From NCBI GenBank assembly GCA_003155275.1, contig PMCC01000048.1, positions 49,286 through 63,121 on the forward strand: DNA of 13,836 bases, given 5' to 3'. Shown piece by piece: positions 1 through 6,466 of this stretch. Origin of the DNA: Actinomycetota bacterium (GTDB lineage: Bacteria > Actinomycetota > Humimicrobiia > Humimicrobiales > Humimicrobiaceae). The notes beneath the pieces are model-generated. The model did no database searches. It was not told where the DNA came from and saw only the letters and a list, made by a program, of their open reading frames with translations. The stretch's first letter is position 1, and every line of letters starts with the position of its first letter. A program made the translations under genes and the position numbers.

Positions 1-663
1 CCGGCTGAAAATAGAGAAATTTATAATGAACTTGCTGTCCGCGGCAGTATCGTTACTGAGTTTTTCCCAGGGACTCCACCGCTGAAAAATAATTTTCCCG
101 CAAGAAACAGGATTATCAGCGGTTTATGCGCGGGAGTCTTGCTAATAGAAGCGCCGGAAAAAAGTGGTGCGCTTATTACATGTGATTTTGCCGTTAACCA
201 GGACAGGGAGGTATTTGCCATACCCGGAAGTATTTTCAGCCCTGATATTAAAGGAAACCACAACCTGATAAAAAGCGGGGCAAAACTTGTGCAGCACCCT
301 GATGATATCCTTGAAGAGATTTGGAGTTTTTACAAAATTTTACATGAAACTGCCAATATAAAAACACCTGAGGCAGTAATTCCAGAAATAAAAAATTACC
401 GGCAATTATCGTCTGTGCAGCAAGCATCGCAGGAAAAACCTGGATTATCAAAAAAATCTTTAAATCCTTTAAACATTTTACATAACACTGATGGACAACA
501 AAAAGTTGTCTATGATTTCATAGGCTGCAAGCCTGTAAGCCTTGAAGAAATAGTTACGGGCACCGGGCTTAAAATTGCCGAGGTCTTAAAGATTATTTCC
601 ATCCTTGAATTTAATAATCTTATTTGTGAAAAAAATCTAAATCAATTTGTAAGAATATGTTAA
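1..663 (+). CDS. dprA: DNA-processing protein DprA, C-terminal part (5' end outside window)
   Basis: DprA (Smf) binds single-stranded DNA entering during transformation and loads RecA onto it; it is also kept in many bacteria not known to be competent. The frame is open from base 1, giving 220 residues before TAA. The Rossmann-like core is clear: TEFFPG near visible residues 19-24, the family hallmark FPARNRIISG at 32-41, GVLLIEA at 45-51 followed by KSGALIT, then REVFAIPG at 69-76 and GNHNLIKSGAKLV at 85-97. A charged linker leads to a C-terminal winged-helix-like segment (about 160-220, with PVSLEEI and TGLKIAEVLKII). The missing N-terminus would be roughly 140-160 residues if the length is typical. 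Placement upstream of xerC and rpsB is common for dprA. The call is firm; only the start is unseen. Confidence 0.95.
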   Translation, partial: PAENREIYNELAVRGSIVTEFFPGTPPLKNNFPARNRIISGLCAGVLLIEAPEKSGALITCDFAVNQDREVFAIPGSIFSPDIKGNHNLIKSGAKLVQHPDDILEEIWSFYKILHETANIKTPEAVIPEIKNYRQLSSVQQASQEKPGLSKKSLNPLNILHNTDGQQKVVYDFIGCKPVSLEEIVTGTGLKIAEVLKIISILEFNNLICEKNLNQFVRIC

Positions 664-674
664 AATCTTAATTG

Positions 675-703
675 GATACAGTATTCTATACGACAGTTAT
701 AGT
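675..703 (+). promoter_or_regulatory. Weak candidate sigma-70-type promoter before the small unknown gene
   Basis: GATACA (675-680) and TATAGT (698-703) are separated by 17 nt. The -10 matches consensus at 5 of 6 positions, the -35 at only 3 of 6. It lies in the dprA-to-772 gap, about 65 nt before the preferred start. In such A+T-rich DNA this could be chance. Confidence 0.25.
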
Positions 704-771
704 TGTGATAGCAGTCGTAGTTGCACTGTCACTATTGCAATAATTGCGGAAGTTTTTTAAAGGAAGGATTT

Positions 772-1191
772 ATGATATTTAAAAGAAAAAAAGTTGAAAG
801 GCCCAAAAACCGTTTGGGGCTTGCATTACTTAAGTATGACGGTATATGGAATTCAGAGTTACATAAGATAATGCAAAGCATAAAGCAGAAAAAAGCAATA
901 AACAGTGTAAGGGCCGGTATTGTTTTTGATGATGTTTTTTATAAGCTTGATGCAATTTCAGATGATATTTCAAGGGAAAACTTTAAAACAGACTATCGCT
1001 CAGATAAGACAAGAGACTCTATTCTTGAGCTTATAGGGGATTTAAAAGCATTACTTCAACATTTAATCTCCAATTCTTTTGATTTTACAAGTCCTCTTCT
1101 TGCCGCAACAGATGCAAATATTTCCCGGCTGATTGCAGACAGACAATCCTTAAAGAGCAAGATGAAGGATATTGAAAGCGATTATCAGTAA
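772..1191 (+). CDS. Small charged helical protein of unknown function
   Basis: I do not recognise this 139-residue protein. ATG 772 is preferred because AGGAAGG (761-767) sits 4 nt upstream. A TTG at 721 would add 17 residues including an HCHYCNNCG stretch, but it has no ribosome binding site and overlaps the presumed leader. The protein starts with a basic patch (IFKRKKVERPKNR), has no signal peptide or membrane segment, and is rich in charged helical sequence. The last 20 residues (IADRQSLKSKMKDIESDYQ) look like a short coiled coil. No catalytic or metal-binding motif is visible. It sits alone between dprA and xerC, where many genomes have topA or other genes. Coding character is supported by codon use like its neighbours and by the Shine-Dalgarno sequence. 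Confidence 0.7.
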   Translation: MIFKRKKVERPKNRLGLALLKYDGIWNSELHKIMQSIKQKKAINSVRAGIVFDDVFYKLDAISDDISRENFKTDYRSDKTRDSILELIGDLKALLQHLISNSFDFTSPLLAATDANISRLIADRQSLKSKMKDIESDYQ

Positions 1192-1288
1192 AGATTAATT
1201 TGTAGTATCTATTTAAAAATGAAACCGGTATTTGCATACAGCATTATTCTTTGCCGGGTTAGTATGATTTTAATATTTTATAAGGATT

Positions 1289-1317
1289 TCGACTGTTTTT
1301 AAGAATTTGTATTTAAT
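1289..1317 (+). promoter_or_regulatory. Candidate promoter for xerC
   Basis: TCGACT (1289-1294; 4 of 6 matches to the -35 consensus) is followed after exactly 17 nt by TTTAAT (1312-1317; 5 of 6 matches to the -10). Predicted transcription start is near 1324, giving a leader of about 25 nt before ATG 1349. The 157-nt gap upstream fits xerC having its own start of transcription. Confidence 0.4.
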
Positions 1318-1348
1318 AACTGTTTTATTCATGCCTTAGGGATAATTT

Positions 1349-2383
1349 ATGAATATTAGAGAAAGCCTTGAGCTCTACTGCAGGCATTTAAAATATGAAA
1401 AGAACCTGGCGGTAAATTCGATACATGCATATCAGAGAGACCTTGCGCAGTTAACAGATTTCCTGTCTAAAAAACAAATAGAAGATACAAGCTTTATAAA
1501 TCTTGATATGTTCAGGGAGTTTTTAAAATCTATAGACATATACAAATATTCCAACCGGACACTCATAAGGAAGTATTCTTCATATAACAATTTCTTTAAG
1601 TTTTGTGAATTAAACGGGTATATACAAAAACAGATAAGCCAATTTATTCTGCCGCCAAAAAAACAATCAAGGCTGTACTCTTTTCTTACAGAATCCCAGG
1701 CAAAAGCATTAATAGAAAAAATGGATTCAAGCGGGATAACCGGTATAAGAAACAGGGCATTACTTGAGTTTATATATTCAACAGGCGCAAGAGTAAGCGA
1801 AGTCGCAGGTTTAAAGTTAAAAGACCTTGATATGGAAAACAATTCAGCTGAAGTGTTTGGCAAGGGAAGAAAATACAGGACGGTATATTTAAACAGGAAT
1901 GCAAAAGAGTGGCTGGAAAAGTACCTTGATATCAGGGGCCAGTTTGGTTACTCAAAAAAAAATATGAGTTATCAGCAACCAGTTGATGATTTATGGCCGA
2001 AAACTGATTTGCAGCCGGCAACCAATAATGAAACGAAAAATGATTTGCAGGTAAAAGTTGATTTGCATCAGGACGGTGGAGGATACCTTTTTTTAAACAG
2101 GTTTGGAAAAAAACTTAATGTAAGAAGCTTTGGAAATATTCTTGCCAAAAGCTTAAGCCAAGCCAATATCACCCATAAAGTCAGCCCACACGGTTTAAGG
2201 CACAGTTTTGCCACGCATCTTCTTGAAGAGGGAGCAGGGATAAGGGAAATCCAGGAACTTCTTGGCCACGAAAACATTGCAACCACACAGATTTATACGC
2301 ATCTTAATATAAAAAAACTTAAAGAAGATTTTAATAAATTCCATCCAAGAGCTACAGCAAAGAATGAGGATGGCAGTGACTAG
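1349..2383 (+). CDS. xerC: Tyrosine recombinase XerC/XerD type with a repeat-built loop insertion
   Basis: Xer recombinases resolve chromosome dimers at dif by cutting and rejoining through a tyrosine. ATG 1349 has AGGG 7 nt upstream. Residues 1-100 form the SAM-like core-binding domain. The catalytic domain shows the full set: R148 (STGARVSE), K172 (FGKGRKYR), H281 and R284 (HGLRHSF), H307 (ELLGHENI) and the nucleophile Y316 (TQIYTHL), so it should be active. At 344 residues it is about 45 longer than usual (near 300). The excess is at about 200-242, between the helix ending in EKYLDIRG and the strand GYLFLNRFG. Residues 212-241 are five 6-residue units with consensus K-x-D-L-Q-x. Position before rpsB suggests xerC rather than xerD, but the paralogue cannot be fixed without the rest of the genome. 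Confidence 0.9.
   Translation: MNIRESLELYCRHLKYEKNLAVNSIHAYQRDLAQLTDFLSKKQIEDTSFINLDMFREFLKSIDIYKYSNRTLIRKYSSYNNFFKFCELNGYIQKQISQFILPPKKQSRLYSFLTESQAKALIEKMDSSGITGIRNRALLEFIYSTGARVSEVAGLKLKDLDMENNSAEVFGKGRKYRTVYLNRNAKEWLEKYLDIRGQFGYSKKNMSYQQPVDDLWPKTDLQPATNNETKNDLQVKVDLHQDGGGYLFLNRFGKKLNVRSFGNILAKSLSQANITHKVSPHGLRHSFATHLLEEGAGIREIQELLGHENIATTQIYTHLNIKKLKEDFNKFHPRATAKNEDGSD
1982..2071 (+). repeat. Five 18-bp in-frame tandem repeats inside xerC
   Basis: TGATTTGCAG occurs at 2005 and 2041, TGATTTGCAT at 2059 and TGATTTATGG at 1987, all on an 18-nt lattice; the unit at 2023 has decayed. Translated, the units begin VDDLWP, KTDLQP, ATNNET, KNDLQV and KVDLHQ. The array accounts for most of the extra length of this recombinase. 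Confidence 0.8.
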
Positions 2384-2421
2384 AAAAAAAGAGAAAGGCA
2401 GTGATTAGAAAACAAAAAATT
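2372..2421 (+). repeat. 25-bp tandem duplication spanning the xerC stop codon
   Basis: GGCAGTGAC-TAG-AAAA at 2372-2387 is repeated as GGCAGTGAT-TAG-AAAA at 2397-2412. The two 25-nt units agree at 19 of 25 positions. The true TAG stop (2381-2383) is in the first unit and is copied at 2406-2408. Confidence 0.7.
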
Positions 2422-2470
2422 GTCATTTAGAATTGTTTCCTGGAGAATCGAAAAATCTATTTTTAATTGT

Positions 2471-2499
2471 TTGCTCAAAAAACAGGATTATGTTAAAAT
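2471..2499 (+). promoter_or_regulatory. Promoter of the rpsB-tsf gene cluster (extended -10)
   Basis: TTGCTC (2471-2476) and TAAAAT (2494-2499) are spaced by 17 nt, and TGT directly precedes the -10, giving an extended TGn element. Start of transcription is expected near 2506, leaving a leader of about 92 nt before rpsB. It is one of the best promoter matches in the window, and its position suits a ribosomal protein operon. Confidence 0.6.
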
Positions 2500-2521
2500 A
2501 CTACGTTGAAAATTCACACAT

Positions 2522-2561
2522 CGCTTACAGCAATATGGTGACTGCACAACAGTTAAAAGCG
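2522..2561 (+). promoter_or_regulatory. Structured 5' leader of rpsB (possible S2 autoregulatory site)
   Basis: CGCTT (2522-2526) can pair with AAGCG (2557-2561), enclosing a second stem TGACTG (2539-2544) with CAGTTA (2550-2555) closed by a CACAA loop, with one G-U pair. The result is two stacked stems with a 12-by-1 internal loop. S2 is known to repress its own mRNA in several bacteria through leader structures; applying that here is inference from position and pairing only. A 14-codon frame, ATG 2535 to TAA 2579 (MVTAQQLKAVEEKP), runs through the same segment without a good ribosome binding site. Confidence 0.35.
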
Positions 2562-2597
2562 GTGGAGGAAAAACCATAAAAAACGAAAGGAAGACTA

Positions 2598-3452
2598 ATG
2601 GAAAACATTGTCACAATGAAACAGCTCCTCGAAGTGGGAGTTCATTTCGGACACCAGACCAGAAAATGGAATCCCAAAATGAAAAGGTATATATTTGCCG
2701 AGAAAAATGGCATTTATATCATCGATCTCCAGCAGACACTGCAGCTTTTAATTGAAGCTTATGAGCATGTAAGAAGGGTATCGGCTCGCGGTGGAAATAT
2801 CCTGTTTGTTGGCACCAAAAAACAGACACAGGACATAATTGAAAATTATGCAAAAGAATGCAGTATGCCGTACATCAGAAACAGATGGCTTGGGGGTATA
2901 CTTACTAATTTCAAAACGATTTATGCAAGGACAAAAAGAATCTCTGAAATAGAGAATATGGAAAAGAATGGTGTTTTTGAGTTAATACCTAAAAAAGAAG
3001 TTCTCCAGATAAAGAAAGAATATGAAAAACTGCTTTACAATATCGGCGGTATAAGAGATATGACCAAACTTCCTGACCTGTTATTTGTAATAGATCCGCA
3101 TAAAGAAATTATTGCAGTTGCCGAAGCTAAAAAGCTGGGAATACCTGTAGTGGGTATTGTAGACACAAACTGTGATCCCGATAATGTTGATTTCGTGATT
3201 CCGGGAAATGATGATGCAATAAGATCCTGCAGCCTTATTACAAGTGTAATTGCAATGGCCGTAAAAAAGGGGAGGGAAGACAATAACACCGTCACAGAAA
3301 AACCTGGGCCTGCTGCGGCTTCAGCCGTTGTTGAAGAAAAAACTTCTGAAGCAATAACGGAAACAGAGGATGTTGATACTGAAGATACAGAAGATTTGGA
3401 TAGTACAGATGATATGGATATTGAAGATGAGGATTCTTTGGAAAAGATGTAG
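2598..3452 (+). CDS. rpsB: 30S ribosomal protein S2 with an acidic C-terminal tail
   Basis: S2 assembles late on the 30S subunit near S1 and the mRNA exit side. The start ATG has AAAGGAAG (2586-2593) 4 nt upstream. Family signatures are [19 protein letters not shown] (10-28), FVGTKKQTQ (70-78), [15 protein letters not shown] (91-105), and PDLLFVIDP then [20 protein letters not shown] (159-206). The conserved body ends near residue 228. The remaining 55 or so residues are low-complexity and strongly acidic ([21 protein letters not shown] at 259-279, roughly one Asp per three residues), ending in KM. Acidic S2 tails occur in several phyla. Length is 284 against a usual 230-260. It leads the translation cluster and is followed by tsf after 56 nt, as in most bacteria. 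Confidence 0.98.
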   Translation: MENIVTMKQLLEVGVHFGHQTRKWNPKMKRYIFAEKNGIYIIDLQQTLQLLIEAYEHVRRVSARGGNILFVGTKKQTQDIIENYAKECSMPYIRNRWLGGILTNFKTIYARTKRISEIENMEKNGVFELIPKKEVLQIKKEYEKLLYNIGGIRDMTKLPDLLFVIDPHKEIIAVAEAKKLGIPVVGIVDTNCDPDNVDFVIPGNDDAIRSCSLITSVIAMAVKKGREDNNTVTEKPGPAAASAVVEEKTSEAITETEDVDTEDTEDLDSTDDMDIEDEDSLEKM

Positions 3453-3472
3453 AGTTTGGAAAAAATAAATAC
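3437..3472 (+). repeat. 18-bp tandem duplication spanning the rpsB stop codon
   Basis: TTTGGAAAAGAT at 3437 is followed 18 nt later by TTTGGAAAAAAT at 3455; the units match at 13 of 18 positions. The TAG stop (3450-3452) lies in the first unit. An AT-only palindrome begins immediately after the second unit. Confidence 0.55.
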
Positions 3473-3492
3473 TTAAATTTTTAAAAATTTAA
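3473..3492. repeat. Perfect 20-bp AT-only palindrome between rpsB and tsf
   Basis: TTAAATTTTT (3473-3482) is followed directly by its reverse complement AAAAATTTAA (3483-3492). As RNA it could form an 8-bp A-U stem with a 4-nt loop. It ends 5 nt before the tsf ribosome binding site. It is too weak to be a convincing terminator. Confidence 0.6.
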
Positions 3493-3508
3493 ACCGTAGG
3501 GGGTTTTA

Positions 3509-4120
3509 ATGGAAGTAAATGCAGAAATGGTTAAAAAGCTAAGAGAAAAAAGCGGCGTCGGGATGATGGACTGTAAAAAAGCGCTTGTAGAATGTCAGGG
3601 TGACTTCATCAAGGCAAGCGAATACTTAAGGGAAAAAGGGCTTGACAAAGCAGCAAAGAAAGCTACAAGGCCCACAAGGGAAGGTATTATTGATACTTAT
3701 ATACACCTTGGCTCAAAAATAGGCGTCATGCTTGAACTGAATTGCGAAACTGATTTTGTAGCAAAAAATGAAGTTTTTAAAACTCTTTCCCACAATATTG
3801 CGCTTCACATTGCTGCGGCTGCTCCGACTTATGTTTCAAGCGATGAAATTCCAGCCGATATTATTGAGAAAGAAAAAGAGATTTACAGAAAACAAGCTCT
3901 AAACGATGGTAAACCTGCAAATATTATTGATAAAATTGCAGAAGGTAAAATAGCAAAATACTTCCAGGAGACATGTCTCCTAGAACAGCTATATGTAAAA
4001 AATACTGATATGACAATAAACGGCCTATTAAAAGAAAACATAATTGTAATCGGCGAAAATATAATTGTTAAAAGGTTTGTCAGGTGGATTTTAGGTGAAA
4101 CCAGCAAGGAAGAAGAATAA
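3509..4120 (+). CDS. tsf: Translation elongation factor Ts (short form)
   Basis: EF-Ts releases GDP from EF-Tu so that GTP can rebind. AGGGGG (3498-3503) lies 5 nt before ATG. The N-terminal UBA-like domain is intact (LREKSGVGMMDCKKAL at 11-26, then GDFIKASEYLREKG at 31-44). The core has LELNCETDFVAKNE (75-88); TDFV at 81-84 contains the Asp-Phe pair that contacts EF-Tu near its magnesium site. The C-terminal half is compressed to one subdomain (GKIAKYFQETCLLEQ at 146-160), giving 203 residues, like the short Thermus, Thermotoga and cyanobacterial forms rather than the 283-residue E. coli protein. It ends in an acidic SKEEE. Co-transcription with rpsB is likely because no terminator separates them. 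Confidence 0.97.
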   Translation: MEVNAEMVKKLREKSGVGMMDCKKALVECQGDFIKASEYLREKGLDKAAKKATRPTREGIIDTYIHLGSKIGVMLELNCETDFVAKNEVFKTLSHNIALHIAAAAPTYVSSDEIPADIIEKEKEIYRKQALNDGKPANIIDKIAEGKIAKYFQETCLLEQLYVKNTDMTINGLLKENIIVIGENIIVKRFVRWILGETSKEEE

Positions 4121-4274
4121 GATCTTTAGGCGGAATGGAGTTTTAAGACAAACAAAGTCTCAAGAAAGAAAAAATATTTGCGGGAGAATAAGGTCTTAAG
4201 AAAAATCAGAATACTTAAGTAAGCGCAGTGTTTAAAGGAAAAATAATAAATAACATATAAAGGGATAATCGGTT
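4121..4274 (+). other. tsf-pyrH gap without a recognisable terminator
   Basis: This 154-nt gap has no convincing hairpin with a U-tract and no strong promoter. It carries faint direct repeats: GTCTCAAGAAA at 4157 and GTCTTAAGAAA at 4193. The pyrH ribosome binding site AAAGGG (4259-4264) lies 10 nt before ATG. Read-through from rpsB-tsf seems likely. Confidence 0.4.
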
Positions 4275-4997
4275 ATGGAGAGTCCAAAATATGGCAGGGT
4301 AATGCTTAAAATAAGCGGTGAAGCGCTTATCGGCAAAGCAGATTATGGCATTGATACGAAAGTAATGGACAACATAGCAAACCAGATAGGGGAAGTAGTC
4401 CTCATGGGTGTGGAAATTGCTGTGGTCGTAGGCGGTGGAAATTTCTGGAGAGGGGTTGCTGCAAGCGCAAACGGTATGGACAGGACAACAGCTGATTACA
4501 TAGGGATGCTTGCTACAGTAATGAATGCTATAGGCCTCCAGGATGCCCTTGAAAAAAAGAATATTTCAACAAGGGTGCAGTCATCCATTACTATGCAGGA
4601 AATTGCTGAGCCTTTTATACGACGGCGGGCGCTGAGGCACCTTGAAAAGAAAAGAGTTGTAATCTTTGCCGGCGGTACAGGAAATCCGTATTTTTCCACT
4701 GATACTGCTGCAGCTTTAAGGGCGCTTGAAATTAATGCTGAAATATTGTTTAAAGCAACCAAGGTTGACGGTGTTTACAACAAGGACCCTAAAAAGTATC
4801 CTGATGCAAAAAAATACGAAGAATTGACCTATTTGGAAGTCCTGGAGAAGAATTTAAGGATCCTTGATTCTACGGCAACTTCACTATGTATGGAAAATGA
4901 CCTTCCGGTTGTTGTTTTTGACATTACCAAATCCGGAAATATTAAAGATGTTATTTCAGGCAAAAAAATAGGCACCATAGTTAGAAGGGGTGGTTAA
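4275..4997 (+). CDS. pyrH: Uridylate kinase (UMP kinase)
   Basis: PyrH phosphorylates UMP to UDP with ATP, the committed step feeding UTP, CTP and UDP-sugar pools. It is a hexameric cytosolic enzyme of the amino-acid kinase fold, unrelated to eukaryotic UMP kinase. Visible motifs are [10 protein letters not shown] (9-18) for phosphate binding, [11 protein letters not shown] (50-60), [14 protein letters not shown] (72-85), [16 protein letters not shown] (131-146) with the ATP-side Asp and Thr residues, and the uridine-side [19 protein letters not shown] (160-178). The length of 240 is normal. The 3' end overlaps frr by 8 nt, indicating translational coupling. PyrH is often allosterically controlled by GTP and UTP; nothing in the sequence allows that to be judged here. 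Confidence 0.98.
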   Translation: MESPKYGRVMLKISGEALIGKADYGIDTKVMDNIANQIGEVVLMGVEIAVVVGGGNFWRGVAASANGMDRTTADYIGMLATVMNAIGLQDALEKKNISTRVQSSITMQEIAEPFIRRRALRHLEKKRVVIFAGGTGNPYFSTDTAAALRALEINAEILFKATKVDGVYNKDPKKYPDAKKYEELTYLEVLEKNLRILDSTATSLCMENDLPVVVFDITKSGNIKDVISGKKIGTIVRRGG

Positions 4998-5556
4998 AAT
5001 TAAAGATCAGCTAGTAGCAGATTGTGAAAAGAAAATGAAGCAGACAATTGAAAACTCACAGCATGAATTTAATACCATAAGGACAGGCAGAGCCTCTGCA
5101 GCGCTTCTTGACAGGATCTCCATTGATTATTATGGTTCAAAAACACAGCTTAAGCATGTTGCAAACATCAGTATTCCAGAGGCAAGGACTATAGTTATTT
5201 CACCGTACGAACCGAAACTTATTAAGGAAATAGAAAAACAGATCCTTGCATCGGACCTGGGTTTAAATCCTGGTAATGACGGCAAAGTAATAAGGCTTGT
5301 TATTCCAGCCCTTAATGAAGAGCGTAGGCATGAAATGGTAAAACTTGTTAAAAAAATTGCAGAAGATGGAAAAATCGGGATAAGAAACATTAGGCGCGAA
5401 GTAAACGATGAATTAAAAAAGCTTGAGAATAAAAAAGAAATAACAGAAGATGATGTTGAGGAATATCACAAGAAAACCCAGGATTTAACTGATAAATTTA
5501 TAGAAAAAATAAATGAAGCAGTGCTATCAAAAGAAAAGGAAATAATGGAAGTGTAG
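4990..5556 (+). CDS. frr: Ribosome recycling factor (GTG start, overlaps pyrH)
   Basis: RRF, with EF-G, splits the post-termination ribosome. The three-helix bundle domain is recognised from [17 protein letters not shown] (27-43), and the small domain from the [20 protein letters not shown] stretch (47-66) and [14 protein letters not shown] (85-98). [20 protein letters not shown] (109-128) and [15 protein letters not shown] (131-145) are the returning helices. GTG 4990 is chosen because it gives the normal 188 residues; the next in-frame ATG at 5035 would remove the first helix. The coding region overlaps pyrH by 8 nt, and the purine run AGAAGGGG abuts the GTG, too close for ordinary initiation. 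Start-up by ribosomes terminating pyrH is therefore probable. Confidence 0.97.
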   Translation: MVKIKDQLVADCEKKMKQTIENSQHEFNTIRTGRASAALLDRISIDYYGSKTQLKHVANISIPEARTIVISPYEPKLIKEIEKQILASDLGLNPGNDGKVIRLVIPALNEERRHEMVKLVKKIAEDGKIGIRNIRREVNDELKKLENKKEITEDDVEEYHKKTQDLTDKFIEKINEAVLSKEKEIMEV

Positions 5557-5566
5557 GGATAACATT

Positions 5567-6328
5567 TTGAGATGTTTTGTTTATAGATTTCCCTTTTCTG
5601 GTTCTCTTTCACTTAAGTCGCTTAAAAAAGGAAATATCCCGCAGCATGTTGCAATAATCATGGACGGCAATGGGCGGTGGGCCACAAGAAGAAAACTGCC
5701 AAGGAGTATTGGCCATCAGAGAGGCGCCGAGGTTTTAAGGGAGACAGTCGTCACATGTAAAGATCTGGGTGTTAAATATCTTACCGCATATTCATTCTCA
5801 AGTGAAAACTGGCAGCGACCGGCTGAAGAAGTAAAAGACCTGATGAAACTTTTTATCGAGGTACTGCAGAGAGAGCTTGATGGAATGATTGAAAATGATG
5901 TCAAGCTAAATCTTATCGGGCAGCGTGAGATTATTCCGGAAAAGATTTTAAGAGTCTTTGAAAATGCTGAAGAAAAAACAAAATTCAACAAATCACTTGT
6001 TTTTAGTATAGCCTTTAGTTATGGTTCAAAACAGGAAATATTTGATGCAGTAAAAAAAATATGCATTGATTATGACAGATCGGAAATTGATATTGAAACA
6101 GCGAAACCGGAGATGCTTTCAGGATATCTTTACACTGCCGGTCTACCTGACCCGGATCTTCTGATAAGGACCGGTGGAGAGAGCAGAATAAGTAACTTTT
6201 TATTATGGCAGATTGCTTATACAGAACTATATTTTACAGATATTATGTGGCCGGATTTTAACAGGAAGAATTTTTTTAAAGCAATAAGCAGCTTCCAGAA
6301 GCGAAACAGAAGATTCGGAAGGTTATAG
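5567..6328 (+). CDS. uppS: Isoprenyl transferase (undecaprenyl diphosphate synthase)
   Basis: This cis-prenyltransferase adds isopentenyl units to farnesyl diphosphate to make the C55 lipid that carries cell-wall precursors. Residues 28-39 hold HVAIIMDGNGRW with the catalytic Asp33; GHQRGAE (49-55) and YSFSSENWQRP (75-85) follow, and the C-terminal signature is DPDLLIRTGGE (195-205), SNFLLWQIAYTELYF and WPDF (228-231). The TTG start is supported by AGGG (5555-5558) 8 nt upstream; no other start precedes the active site, and the first 25 residues are family-variable. The length of 253 is normal. It follows frr by only 10 nt. cdsA and dxr, its usual next neighbours, are missing. Confidence 0.97.
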   Translation: MRCFVYRFPFSGSLSLKSLKKGNIPQHVAIIMDGNGRWATRRKLPRSIGHQRGAEVLRETVVTCKDLGVKYLTAYSFSSENWQRPAEEVKDLMKLFIEVLQRELDGMIENDVKLNLIGQREIIPEKILRVFENAEEKTKFNKSLVFSIAFSYGSKQEIFDAVKKICIDYDRSEIDIETAKPEMLSGYLYTAGLPDPDLLIRTGGESRISNFLLWQIAYTELYFTDIMWPDFNRKNFFKAISSFQKRNRRFGRL

Positions 6329-6437
6329 TTTGGAAAATTCAAACTACAAGTAAATAATTTAGCACTCTCAAACAATAAATAAATAATTTGGTATACAGAA
6401 ACAAAAAATAAATAATTTGGCATATACAAACACAAGC
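6322..6437 (+). repeat. Degenerate 29-bp tandem repeat over the uppS stop and the uppS-rseP gap
   Basis: TAAATAATTT recurs at exactly 6351, 6380 and 6409, and each unit carries AAAC at internal positions 20-23. A fourth, more diverged unit occupies 6322-6350, includes the uppS TAG (6326-6328), and matches the third at 17 of 29 positions in the same register. Units contain TTTGG followed by an ATA-rich segment. There are no unique spacers between units, so this is not a CRISPR array. The array nearly fills the 138-nt gap. Confidence 0.8.
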
Positions 6438-6466
6438 AAACAATAGATAAAGGTTTTATAAATTTA

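Noticed and set aside
632-672. Duplication AAAATCTAAAT / AAAATCTTAAT across the dprA stop
   Set aside because: A match of 11 bases at 30 nt distance with poor agreement between is too weak alone to count with the other stop-codon duplications.
721-771. TTG-initiated extension of the small unknown protein with an HCHYCNNCG zinc-like stretch
   Set aside because: No ribosome binding site at 721, while ATG 772 has AGGAAGG; the cysteines probably arise from repeated TTGC in the leader.
4121-4228. Apparent ~36-nt periodic GTCT-AAGAAA repeats between tsf and pyrH
   Set aside because: Only about 11 bases agree between copies, and the remainder does not align; it was left as a remark rather than a repeat call.
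6351-6437. Possible small CRISPR array
   Set aside because: The 29-bp units are contiguous and degenerate with no unique spacers, and no cas genes are present.
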